A stretch of DNA of 6,029 nt from VGMA01 sp964655475. GTDB taxonomy: Bacteria > Chlamydiota > Chlamydiia > Chlamydiales > VGMA01. The position numbers and the translations under genes are program-made. A model generated the notes under the pieces. The model searched no databases. It saw only the letters and a list, made by a program, of their open reading frames with translations, and was not told the DNA's origin. Each line of letters starts with the position of its first letter. The first letter of the stretch is position 1. The stretch lies in NCBI GenBank assembly GCA_964655475.1, contig CAZZMO010000032.1:1-6029 (forward strand). The letters are read 5' to 3'. Shown here in pieces: positions 1 to 6,019 of this stretch.

Positions 1-77
1 TTGTTGATCCCAATAATCTTGAAGTTTGAGAATGATTTGTTGAAACGTTAGGATTTAATAAATTTGATACAATAATA

Positions 78-1070
78 ATGAATAAACTTAACTTTTTCTT
101 TAAAATGTTTACCTCGATTCTTTATCCAAAAAACGATGCGAATGATTTTTTTAATTACTATCATTCCATCCGTGACAGTGTTTTTTTGAATACATCAGTA
201 GAAAAAGAACCTGCTTTTTTAGAATGGATTGGGAATATCTGTTTAACTCCCGTACGCTATCTTTTTGCAGGGAAAGATATCTTTCAGGTCGATCCCAAAG
301 AGGGGATAATCGAAAGTCGTCAAAGTTTTTCTTACAAAGAAGAGTCTTGGTTTTTAACTGCAATGATGGTCCTTCTTCTTCCTATCGCCCTGATTCTAGG
401 ATCGATTTTTAAAGGATTTGCTTATTTATCTGAGGAGGTTAGGGAAAAAGCAGATGCTATCGAGGCCCATTTTCAATCAGAAGAGGTTCACATTGCCTAT
501 GAAGAAAAATTTTTATCCCATGAAATAGCGAGAACTCTTGGATTGGAAAGAAAAGGGGAGATTTCTAAAGCCCAAGAGGCGGCTCTTCTAGGGCTCTCAA
601 AGGTCCTAGAGCTTTTTGATGATGAGGGGTTAGTCTATTGGTTAGATCAAAAGAGCGCTCAAGGTGCATATCAATATGATCACTTTCTATCTGGGGACCC
701 CTCCATCGATCTCGCTATTTTTACGAATGATCATCAAAATGTAAAAAATCTATTACATAGGCTCGATAAGAGTCAATATAGAGTCCAGGATTGGTCCTCT
801 TATGAAAGACCCAAAACCCTTCTTCGCCTTTACCTCGTTGAAGCAAACGCATATATTACATTTCACCATTACACAAAAGATCAGGGTCAGCTGACCTATG
901 ATTTCAGTTTTCGAGAAAGTTCTCTCCCTCATGAGGTGAAAAAAGAAGAGGAAGTCTCTATTCCAGAAGAGCTTCTCTTCCCCCTAAAGAAGGGGAGTTT
1001 TGGTGGAGTGTCAGTGAGAGTTCCTCATGATATAAAAGGCTATCTCGAAGCAAGAGAATGTGGTTTATAA
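78..1070 (+). CDS. Membrane-anchored protein with a divergent LicD/fukutin-like C-terminal domain
   Basis: I do not recognise this 330-residue protein by name. Seen: one strong hydrophobic segment at about residues 91-112, a charged helical linker at 118-150, then a mixed alpha/beta region from about 170 to the end. That region aligns without gaps, from memory, to the core of LicD/FKRP-type nucleotidyltransferases: YWLD (187-190) for the family's YWLDGGT, G196-A197 for the GA of GAVRH, and D207-P-S-I-D211 for DDDID. The end matches the family tail: FP at 301-302, then VPHDIKGYL at 315-323. LicD proteins transfer phosphocholine or similar groups to surface glycans. Here the middle acidic residues are missing, so activity is doubtful. 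The ATG has no Shine-Dalgarno sequence, but an in-frame stop at 33-35, with no usual start codon after it, leaves it as the first start; M10 is the next. hemH follows 29 bases downstream, suggesting an operon. The gene is sure; the domain call is an inference. Confidence 0.85.
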   Translation: MNKLNFFFKMFTSILYPKNDANDFFNYYHSIRDSVFLNTSVEKEPAFLEWIGNICLTPVRYLFAGKDIFQVDPKEGIIESRQSFSYKEESWFLTAMMVLLLPIALILGSIFKGFAYLSEEVREKADAIEAHFQSEEVHIAYEEKFLSHEIARTLGLERKGEISKAQEAALLGLSKVLELFDDEGLVYWLDQKSAQGAYQYDHFLSGDPSIDLAIFTNDHQNVKNLLHRLDKSQYRVQDWSSYERPKTLLRLYLVEANAYITFHHYTKDQGQLTYDFSFRESSLPHEVKKEEEVSIPEELLFPLKKGSFGGVSVRVPHDIKGYLEARECGL

Positions 1071-1099
1071 AAAAATCTCGATAGCTCATACTGCCAAAC

Positions 1100-2011
1100 A
1101 TGAAAGGGATTTTATGTATTCAGGTGGGAACACCTGACAGCTTTGCTGTTCGAGATGTTAAGCGCTACTTGACGGAGTTTTTGACCGATCCTTGTATCAT
1201 CGAAAAGCCGTGGCTTCTTCGTCAGTTCCTTGTCCGGGGAGTGATCGTTCCGACAAGGGCAAAGCAGTCGAGTCAAAACTATCAAATGATTTGGCAAGAT
1301 GGAGGCTCACCTTTAAAGATCTACACAGAAAAAGTAGCTCAAAAACTAGAGGAGTATCTAGGACCTGATTATAAAGTGTGCTACGCAATGGGTTATCAAA
1401 ACCCTTCGATTTCTTCTCAGCTTCAAGAGCTTCTCAAAATGTCATTAGAAGAGCTCATTATTGTCCCTCTCTTTCCTCAGTATGCCAAAGCAACGACAGG
1501 TTCTGTCACAAGAAAGGTGTTCGACTCTTTAAAAAAATATAGAGAGCTTCCTCACATAAGAATTCTCTCATCGTTTGATCTCCATCCTGAGTATCTCAAA
1601 GCGCTTGAAATGACCTTATCTCCTTATCGACTGGAAAATTATGATCAGGTAGTGTTTAGCTTTCATAGTCTACCTGAGAGTGTTGCAGGGACTTATCGTG
1701 AGAGGTGTATCTCTTCAGCAGAAGCGCTTGCTAGAAGGCTCGACTTGACCCACTATACCGTCTCCTTTCAGTCGAAATTAGGAAGGCAGGTCTGGATCGG
1801 TCCGAGTACTGCGGACGTGCTGGCGAAAGGGTGGAAAAAAGTTCTAGTCATCTGCCCATCGTTTGTCGCTGATTGTGTTGAAACTATCCATGAGATTGGA
1901 ATTGAGGAGCGTCACACGTTTATGGAAAGGGGAGGGGAAGTGCTCGATTTAGTCCCTTGCCTGAACGATTCCCCTTATTGGGTCAAAGCTCTAGCAAATA
2001 TTATTCTTTAG
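1100..2011 (+). CDS. hemH: Ferrochelatase (HemH)
   Basis: Inserts ferrous iron into the porphyrin ring, the last step of heme synthesis (protoporphyrin IX by the usual Gram-negative route). At 303 residues it is slightly shorter than the usual 310-340 and lacks any C-terminal 2Fe-2S extension. Family motifs in order: VGTPDS (9-14), WQDGGSPL (65-72), VPLFPQYAKATTGS (122-135), FSFHSLPE (186-193), SFQSKLGRQVW (222-232), and CPSFVADCVETIHEI (252-266). By comparison with Bacillus subtilis ferrochelatase, H189 and E261 are the metal-binding catalytic pair, and both are present. A stop at 1082-1084 leaves ATG 1100 as the only usual start. No Shine-Dalgarno is visible before it, so translation may depend on the upstream gene. 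Its last 11 bases overlap the end of the convergent EamA gene. It is soluble or loosely membrane-associated in this family. Confidence 0.97.
   Translation: MKGILCIQVGTPDSFAVRDVKRYLTEFLTDPCIIEKPWLLRQFLVRGVIVPTRAKQSSQNYQMIWQDGGSPLKIYTEKVAQKLEEYLGPDYKVCYAMGYQNPSISSQLQELLKMSLEELIIVPLFPQYAKATTGSVTRKVFDSLKKYRELPHIRILSSFDLHPEYLKALEMTLSPYRLENYDQVVFSFHSLPESVAGTYRERCISSAEALARRLDLTHYTVSFQSKLGRQVWIGPSTADVLAKGWKKVLVICPSFVADCVETIHEIGIEERHTFMERGGEVLDLVPCLNDSPYWVKALANIIL
1120..1137 (+). other. Hairpin with GNRA-type loop near the hemH start
   Basis: A perfect 7-bp inverted repeat, TCAGGTG and CACCTGA, encloses the four bases GGAA, which fit the stable GNRA tetraloop pattern. It begins 20 bases after the first base of the hemH start codon, just beyond the ribosome's initiation footprint, and lies in codons for the conserved QVGTPD stretch. 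The pairing is seen directly; a role in hemH translation is only inferred, and protein-coding constraint could explain much of it. Confidence 0.4.
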
Positions 2012-2885
2012 CTCTTTTGAAATCGCTCAAAAGGAAGATGCTAGCAAGGACGATCGCTGTCCCTAAGGTTTTATACCAGGTAATCGCTTCATCAAGGACA
2101 AGCCACCCTGCAAATACACAAAGGACCGGGACCAGCATGGTTGCGATACTGAGGGTGCTCGCTTTCGTTTTTTTCAAAGACCAAAAGTAGATAAGCCACC
2201 CGAGAGCCGTTGTTGTCCCGAGAAGGGTGAGGAGGAGTAGACTTTCGTTTGAAGGAGTATTGCCGTAAAAAAAGCCCCCTTTGGTTAGCGCCAATGGGAG
2301 GAGGTATCCGCTAGAGAGTAGGAGCATGATCATCGTAGTCTGTAGAGAAGGGAGGGTGTTTAAGTATTTTTCTACATACAAGAAGCCTGCCGCAAATCCG
2401 CCTGCCATCAATACGAGTAGGGCGAGGCCAATAAAGCTATCGAGCCCACCACTATGAATGGTGGGTAAGAAGATGATCAATAGACCGAGAAGGCCTACAG
2501 AAATCCCTAAAAACTCTTTCATCCCAATGTCATTTTGACGGTACCAATACTTAGCGATGAGGAGGGTAAAGAGGGGGATTGCCCCTTCTACAATGCCCGC
2601 TGTAGAGCTATCGATGAACATCTCTCCCAGTGCACAGACACTGAAAGGGAAGGCAAGTAGCAAGAAAGCGCCATAGATGAGAGGTTTTTTATGGAGAAGG
2701 AAGAGCTCTTTGTTCTTCCATCTGCCCCAAGTGAAAAAAGATAAAATGAGGGCTCCCCATACGCATCTTGCAAAAGATACCGTAAAGGGGCCCGCCTCTA
2801 GGACCACCATCTTGATGAATAAGAAGGTGGGGGTCCAAAGAAGACTTAAGAGAATGAGTGGGAGTATGTCTCCTCTTCCGATCAT
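2001..2885 (-). CDS. EamA/DMT-superfamily permease
   Basis: A 294-residue inner-membrane transporter with two tandem EamA repeats (about residues 7-138 and 152-286), predicted to form ten helices as is usual for this family. Visible signatures are the WTPTFLFIK opening helix (17-25), ALGEMF followed by EGAIPLFTLLIAKYW (85-114), and the second-repeat end VPVLCVFAGWLVLDEAIT (252-269). The family moves small metabolites such as amino acids, nucleotide sugars or S-adenosylmethionine; the substrate cannot be read from sequence. I chose ATG 2885 because it overlaps the desaturase stop (2884-2882) as ATGA, typical of translational coupling, and places the first helix at residue 7. An in-frame ATG at 2939 would add 18 polar residues and overlap the desaturase gene by 58 bases. 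There is no Shine-Dalgarno before 2885, consistent with coupling. The stop overlaps the hemH 3' end. Confidence 0.9.
   Translation of the reverse strand: MIGRGDILPLILLSLLWTPTFLFIKMVVLEAGPFTVSFARCVWGALILSFFTWGRWKNKELFLLHKKPLIYGAFLLLAFPFSVCALGEMFIDSSTAGIVEGAIPLFTLLIAKYWYRQNDIGMKEFLGISVGLLGLLIIFLPTIHSGGLDSFIGLALLVLMAGGFAAGFLYVEKYLNTLPSLQTTMIMLLLSSGYLLPLALTKGGFFYGNTPSNESLLLLTLLGTTTALGWLIYFWSLKKTKASTLSIATMLVPVLCVFAGWLVLDEAITWYKTLGTAIVLASIFLLSDFKRAKE
2014..2033. repeat. Inverted repeat at the hemH/EamA convergence
   Basis: Perfect 7-bp arms CTTTTGA (2014-2020) and TCAAAAG (2027-2033) with a 6-base loop, beginning two bases after the hemH stop and lying inside the last codons of the EamA gene. A U-G pair could lengthen the stem by one in the plus-strand RNA. 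No T-run follows on either strand and the stem is A+T-rich, so it is at best a weak transcription-end or RNA 3'-end hairpin. Confidence 0.3.
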
Positions 2886-4012
2886 GCTGCTGGTTGGAGT
2901 TTCATAATGTTCTTTGTCAACAGGTGGAGCTCTTTCCACTCGATCTTCAGACTCTTTTTGAGATTCTGAATCTCTTTATAAAGCTGCTTTACCATCTCTT
3001 CAGAGTCAGCAACTTTATTTTTCTTAAACTCTTTGTAACGCTCGATCAATTGAGACATTTCAGCAATCTTTTGAACGAGTGTGTCTGCACAGGTGGAGAC
3101 CTTTTGCTCTAATTCTTGCTTCTTATTGGTGAGAGAGTTCTTGAGCTTCTCTAAGAGCTCATGCTTGTGATTGATGATCATCTGTCGGTTGATGCGAGAT
3201 TCTTGCGTGCGACGGAGCCCTTCTGCAAAGCCCATCTTGTTCAACGTCCAAATAAGCCACTTTGTTGGATCAAAGTGATACCAACGGATGCCGTTTCGGT
3301 AGTCATTTGCAAACGTGTGGTGATAATTGTGGTACCCTTCTCCAAAAGTGAGGAGGCAAAGAATGTAGTTATCGACCGCTGAATGTTCTCTTGAATAGTT
3401 TTGATGTCCCCAGTAGTGAGCTAGAGAGTTAATAAACCATGTGCAGTGGTGGAGGGCAAACAATCTAAATACCCACGCGAATAAAAAGGCTCCAAAGAAA
3501 TCACCTGTTGCCCATCCTACGATCAATGTTGGAATGACGTTTGCCAATACCATGCAAAGTACGTAGTGATTATGTTGGAACATGATGAGCTTATTTTTGC
3601 AAAGGTCTGCGACTACTTTCTGATCTAAATCTGGTTGTTTCTCGAACATCCAAAGTAGGTGGGCATACCAAAATCCTTTTTTTACAGAGTAGGGGTCCTT
3701 ATCAGTATCAATGTGTGCATGGTGAAGTCTATGGTCATGGCTCCATCTGAGAGCGCTCCCTTGCGTTGCCATTGAGGCAAAGAAGAGGAGGATCCCTTCG
3801 ACCCACTTATTCGTAACTTTGTAACTCTGATGGGAATAAAAGCGGTGGTAGCCTGCTGTAATGCTAACCCCAGAGATGAAATAGAAGATGAATGAGATGG
3901 TGAGAAGTGGCCAGGAAGGGGTAAAAAACAGGCAATAGAGAGGGATGAGGGAAATCAATAATAAGTGATACCCAATAATAAATATTCCAGAAGACCAATT
4001 AAATTTTTTCAT
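2882..4012 (-). CDS. Delta-9-type fatty acid desaturase with C-terminal coiled coil
   Basis: A 376-residue integral membrane di-iron desaturase of the stearoyl-CoA/DesC family, which uses O2 and electrons to put a cis double bond into a saturated acyl chain. All three histidine boxes are present: HRFYSH (56-61), HDHRLHH (92-98) and HNYHH (228-232). N195 and H199 in NSLAHYWGH match the extra iron ligands known from mammalian SCD1. Typical flanks are also seen: DTDKDP (102-107) with GFWYAH (113-118), and DPTKW (248-252). Hydrophobic pairs lie at about 8-53 and 150-190. Residues 270-376 are an added, highly charged helical region with heptad-like spacing, absent from compact bacterial DesC proteins of about 270-300 residues. 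GAGG at 4021-4018, five bases before ATG, fixes the start. It sits 117 bases after the nucleotide transporter and is coupled to the EamA gene downstream. Whether the substrate is acyl-CoA or a lipid is not known from sequence. Confidence 0.95.
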   Translation of the reverse strand: MKKFNWSSGIFIIGYHLLLISLIPLYCLFFTPSWPLLTISFIFYFISGVSITAGYHRFYSHQSYKVTNKWVEGILLFFASMATQGSALRWSHDHRLHHAHIDTDKDPYSVKKGFWYAHLLWMFEKQPDLDQKVVADLCKNKLIMFQHNHYVLCMVLANVIPTLIVGWATGDFFGAFLFAWVFRLFALHHCTWFINSLAHYWGHQNYSREHSAVDNYILCLLTFGEGYHNYHHTFANDYRNGIRWYHFDPTKWLIWTLNKMGFAEGLRRTQESRINRQMIINHKHELLEKLKNSLTNKKQELEQKVSTCADTLVQKIAEMSQLIERYKEFKKNKVADSEEMVKQLYKEIQNLKKSLKIEWKELHLLTKNIMKLQPAA

Positions 4013-4017
4013 GCTTA

Positions 4018-4022
4018 CCTCT
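4018..4022 (-). promoter_or_regulatory. Ribosome binding site of the desaturase gene
   Basis: On the minus strand AGAGG lies five bases upstream of the ATG at 4012. It is one of only two clear Shine-Dalgarno sequences in the window, and it fixes the desaturase start and suggests that this gene, not the EamA gene, is the main ribosome entry point of the pair. Confidence 0.7.
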
Positions 4023-4113
4023 AATAATTAAAACCAGAATCGCTGAAGGGGGATGTGTGAGTAAAATAATAATCAGATACCGGTGTGCTTCAGAGATCCA
4101 CAACTCAAGCTAC

Positions 4114-4119
4114 ATTATA
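4114..4119 (-). promoter_or_regulatory. Candidate -10 element for the desaturase-EamA unit
   Basis: A perfect TATAAT on the minus strand, 10 bases after the nucleotide-transporter stop codon. Transcription from it would begin near 4107 and give a leader of about 95 bases before the desaturase ATG. No good -35 hexamer lies at 16-18 bases; TTAATT is too close (12 bases). Chlamydial sigma-66 promoters often tolerate weak -35 elements, so it is plausible but unproven. I see no convincing intrinsic terminator between the two genes. Confidence 0.4.
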
Positions 4120-4129
4120 CCGTTTCAGA

Positions 4130-5626
4130 CTAATTAACGCTAGCTACGCGATCGAATTTATGGCTTAGCGATCGAACAGAGTATACCCAGCTGATCACAA
4201 CGATGGTCACAATAGGGACAAGTAAATGGGTGATCGATAGAACAGATCCAGTACCAACAAAGTCTATAAGAGCAATTTGAATCCAGGCAGAGCCAGATTT
4301 TCCAAGGCGTGATCCAACTACATCAATCGCAGCCTTACCTTTAACTTTTGCCTCTTCATCCAGAGGGATGTAAGCCATCTCTTTTGTAGTGTCAAAGAAA
4401 GAATACTTCGCAACCTTGCTAGCGATATTTTGAAAGGCTCCAAAGAGGACAATCAGCATCAGAGGCGTTGTCCCTAGCATCGCTGCAAGTGGAGTGATGT
4501 GCGCTTGATTCAAGATCAAGAGGAAGAAAACAATTCCGGTGATCCCTACAAATGCAGGCGTTAGCTGTGCGCTCGTATGCCATCCAAAGCGGCGAATGAT
4601 GTTCGACCCTAAGAAAATAGAGGCTAAGAAGGCAAATAGTCCCACCATCGAAGTGGTCTTGCCGATAAAGTATTGGTAGTCGGCAGGGTTCGGGCATTGC
4701 AATTTTAAATTTGCTTTCCAGGTTACTTCAATCAAGTTAATCGCAAATCCATACCCAACAACCATGATCGCAATCCCGAGAAGGTAGCGGTCTTTTGCAA
4801 GGTATTTGAACCCTTGTCTGAGTGAGAGTTTCTCTTTCTTTCTCGGCACAGAGGAGTTGTAGTCTTCAGGATTCGTGTATTGGTCCTGCTTGAGAGCATA
4901 CTTATTCATCCACCAGTAGGTTCCAATGATCAGAGCTCCCACACAAAGGGTGATGAAGATGAGGGTCTGTACTGTAAAGAGGAAGTCGAGATGGGATAGT
5001 CTTCTCGTCATGTAGCAAACGATCGGCCCGACGGAGAACGCGGCGATGTCACCTGCTGCGATATAAATATTATAGGAGCGTTTTGCTTCGCTGACGCTCG
5101 TGATGTCATTCGCAAATCCCCAGAAGAGGACGAGGATGATCATACTGCCCCAAAGCTCTGCAGTTACAAAGAGTAGAGCCTGGATCCAGTTGCGGTAGAC
5201 AGCTACCCAGTGTTCATGCTTATGCCCAATCTTCGAAATGAGCCAATCAGAGGTGGCGTGAGGAGAGAGGAAGTCTGCGTTAGGGAAGAGGACGAATCCG
5301 TAGAGGAAGATGATGAATAAAAAGCCACCGATCACGGTGTAAAAAAGCTGCTTCTTGTTCAAGATGTTGCTCAGCTTCGAGTAGATCAAAGCGGCAATCA
5401 TTGCACAGGGGAGAACAACCCACCCTTTAAGAACAGGGATGACCTCTGCTCCAGACCCTTTAGAGGTCACGACAAGAGTATCTTTTAAAATGGTCAGGAT
5501 ACCGTAATTGACGGAAACGAAAAACTTGATGAGGATGAGGGGGAATAGCTTTCTCAGTTCGAAACGGTGGATAGGCCAGAGTCTTTGTCGCCATTTTCCG
5601 AAGCTAGGTTGAGCCGTTTCTTCCAT
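4130..5626 (-). CDS. ATP/ADP-translocase-family nucleotide transporter (NTT/Npt)
   Basis: A 498-residue, roughly 12-helix inner-membrane carrier. Family members exchange host ATP for ADP or import nucleotides or NAD; the sequence does not settle which. Motifs: LWPIHRFEL (16-24), KDTLVVTSKGSGAEVIPVLKGW (from 48), AELWGS (156-161), FWGFAND (168-174), NLIEVTWK (297-304), FGWHTSAQLTP (347-357), KYSFFDTTKEMAYIPLD (407-423), and KGKAAIDVV (429-437). The four charged residues shown to matter in the plant plastid carrier (K155, E245, E385, K527) correspond, by my alignment from memory, to K67, E157, E300 and K443, all present. Differences from the ATP/ADP type: NYGILTILKD replaces NYTILRDTKD, GDIAA replaces GANVA, and SGSA replaces SGGS. 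The C-terminal tail of chlamydial Npt1 (about 528 residues) is missing. AGG four bases before ATG 5626 is only a weak ribosome site. The ABM-like gene ends 63 bases upstream and may share its transcript. Confidence 0.96.
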   Translation of the reverse strand: MEETAQPSFGKWRQRLWPIHRFELRKLFPLILIKFFVSVNYGILTILKDTLVVTSKGSGAEVIPVLKGWVVLPCAMIAALIYSKLSNILNKKQLFYTVIGGFLFIIFLYGFVLFPNADFLSPHATSDWLISKIGHKHEHWVAVYRNWIQALLFVTAELWGSMIILVLFWGFANDITSVSEAKRSYNIYIAAGDIAAFSVGPIVCYMTRRLSHLDFLFTVQTLIFITLCVGALIIGTYWWMNKYALKQDQYTNPEDYNSSVPRKKEKLSLRQGFKYLAKDRYLLGIAIMVVGYGFAINLIEVTWKANLKLQCPNPADYQYFIGKTTSMVGLFAFLASIFLGSNIIRRFGWHTSAQLTPAFVGITGIVFFLLILNQAHITPLAAMLGTTPLMLIVLFGAFQNIASKVAKYSFFDTTKEMAYIPLDEEAKVKGKAAIDVVGSRLGKSGSAWIQIALIDFVGTGSVLSITHLLVPIVTIVVISWVYSVRSLSHKFDRVASVN

Positions 5627-5689
5627 GAAGCCTACTTGATTGCATCCATCCGGTTAAAATTCCCTAGACGTTAGCATAGGCCCTGTTTT

Positions 5690-6010
5690 TTATGCAACTT
5701 TCCTTTGAGATTTTTCTTCTTTCAAGATGGTGTAGGTTTCCCGTGTAGCGGGGATGAGGCAAATTTGGTTGATTTGGTTAGAAATTTCTTCCATTTCCTT
5801 CGATTCAAAAAACTTTTCGAGCCCTTCCATGTCTTTCCAATGGCTAATGGATAGAAATTCTCCAGTTTCCTCATTGAGATAGATGGCGAGGTTGATTGAA
5901 CCACAGCGTGTTGCATGCTTTACAAGGGTGTTTTCCCAGACGTGTAGCAGTTCTGTTTCCATCCCAGGCTTAGGGTGATACATCCCAGTCACAATATAAT
6001 GGCTTACCAT
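5690..6010 (-). CDS. Small ABM-like (dimeric alpha/beta barrel) protein
   Basis: A 106-residue soluble protein that looks like the antibiotic-biosynthesis-monooxygenase (ABM/YgiN-like) ferredoxin-like fold, which acts as a dimer. Seen: an opening strand and turn HYIVTGMYHPKPGMETEL (4-21), a helix to about 34, strands around NLAIYLNE (40-47) and FLSISHWKD (52-60), then the helix MEGLEKFFES (61-70) and a final strand near TYTIL (92-96). The W in SHWKD (W58) followed by a helix is typical of the family. Members include quinol monooxygenases, heme-degrading IsdG proteins and many of unknown role. The Asn-Trp-His set of IsdG is not evident, so I assign no reaction. ATG 6010 is preceded by GGAG and an in-frame stop (6028-6026). 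The nucleotide transporter follows 63 bases downstream on the same strand. Confidence 0.85.
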   Translation of the reverse strand: MVSHYIVTGMYHPKPGMETELLHVWENTLVKHATRCGSINLAIYLNEETGEFLSISHWKDMEGLEKFFESKEMEEISNQINQICLIPATRETYTILKEEKSQRKVA

Positions 6011-6015
6011 CTCAT

Positions 6016-6019
6016 CTCC
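6016..6019 (-). promoter_or_regulatory. Ribosome binding site of the ABM-like gene
   Basis: GGAG on the minus strand, five bases before the ATG at 6010. It supports this start over the internal M10. Two other ATG triplets nearby (at 6021 and 6015) are out of frame. The promoter would lie beyond the window edge. Confidence 0.7.

Noticed and set aside
1..43. Direct repeat TTGTTGA at 1-7 and 37-43
   Set aside because: Seven bases of low-complexity A+T-rich sequence; likely chance, and no element boundary or third copy is seen.
40..73. TTGAAA (40-45) with TTTAAT (54-59) or TACAAT (68-73) as a promoter for the first gene
   Set aside because: The spacings are 8 and 22 bases, neither of which is workable, and TACAAT would put the transcript start at the ATG itself. 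The region is A+T-rich, so such matches are expected by chance.
2677..3112. Plus-strand open frames opposite the EamA and desaturase genes
   Set aside because: They are antisense to well-supported coding sequence and show no family features; the Phe/Leu-rich composition mirrors the opposite strand's Lys/Glu coiled coil.
4419..4697. Open 92-codon frame on the minus strand within the nucleotide-transporter gene
   Set aside because: It lies wholly inside a gene with strong family-wide motifs in another frame; its product has an arbitrary composition and no recognisable domain.
5632..5649. Five-codon upstream reading frame (ATG to TAG, minus strand) ending just before the nucleotide-transporter start
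   Set aside because: No ribosome binding site precedes it and so short a frame is likely by chance in 63 bases; without conservation data it cannot be supported.
5655..5680. CCTA...TAGG hairpin followed by AATTTT after the ABM-like gene as a terminator
   Set aside because: The stem is only four base pairs with a ten-base loop and the T-run is short and displaced; too weak to call.
5690..6010. Heme-degrading monooxygenase (IsdG/HmuD-like) assignment, which would pair with hemH
   Set aside because: The required Asn-Trp-His set is not evident and the gene is in the opposite transcription unit from hemH, so the link is not supported.
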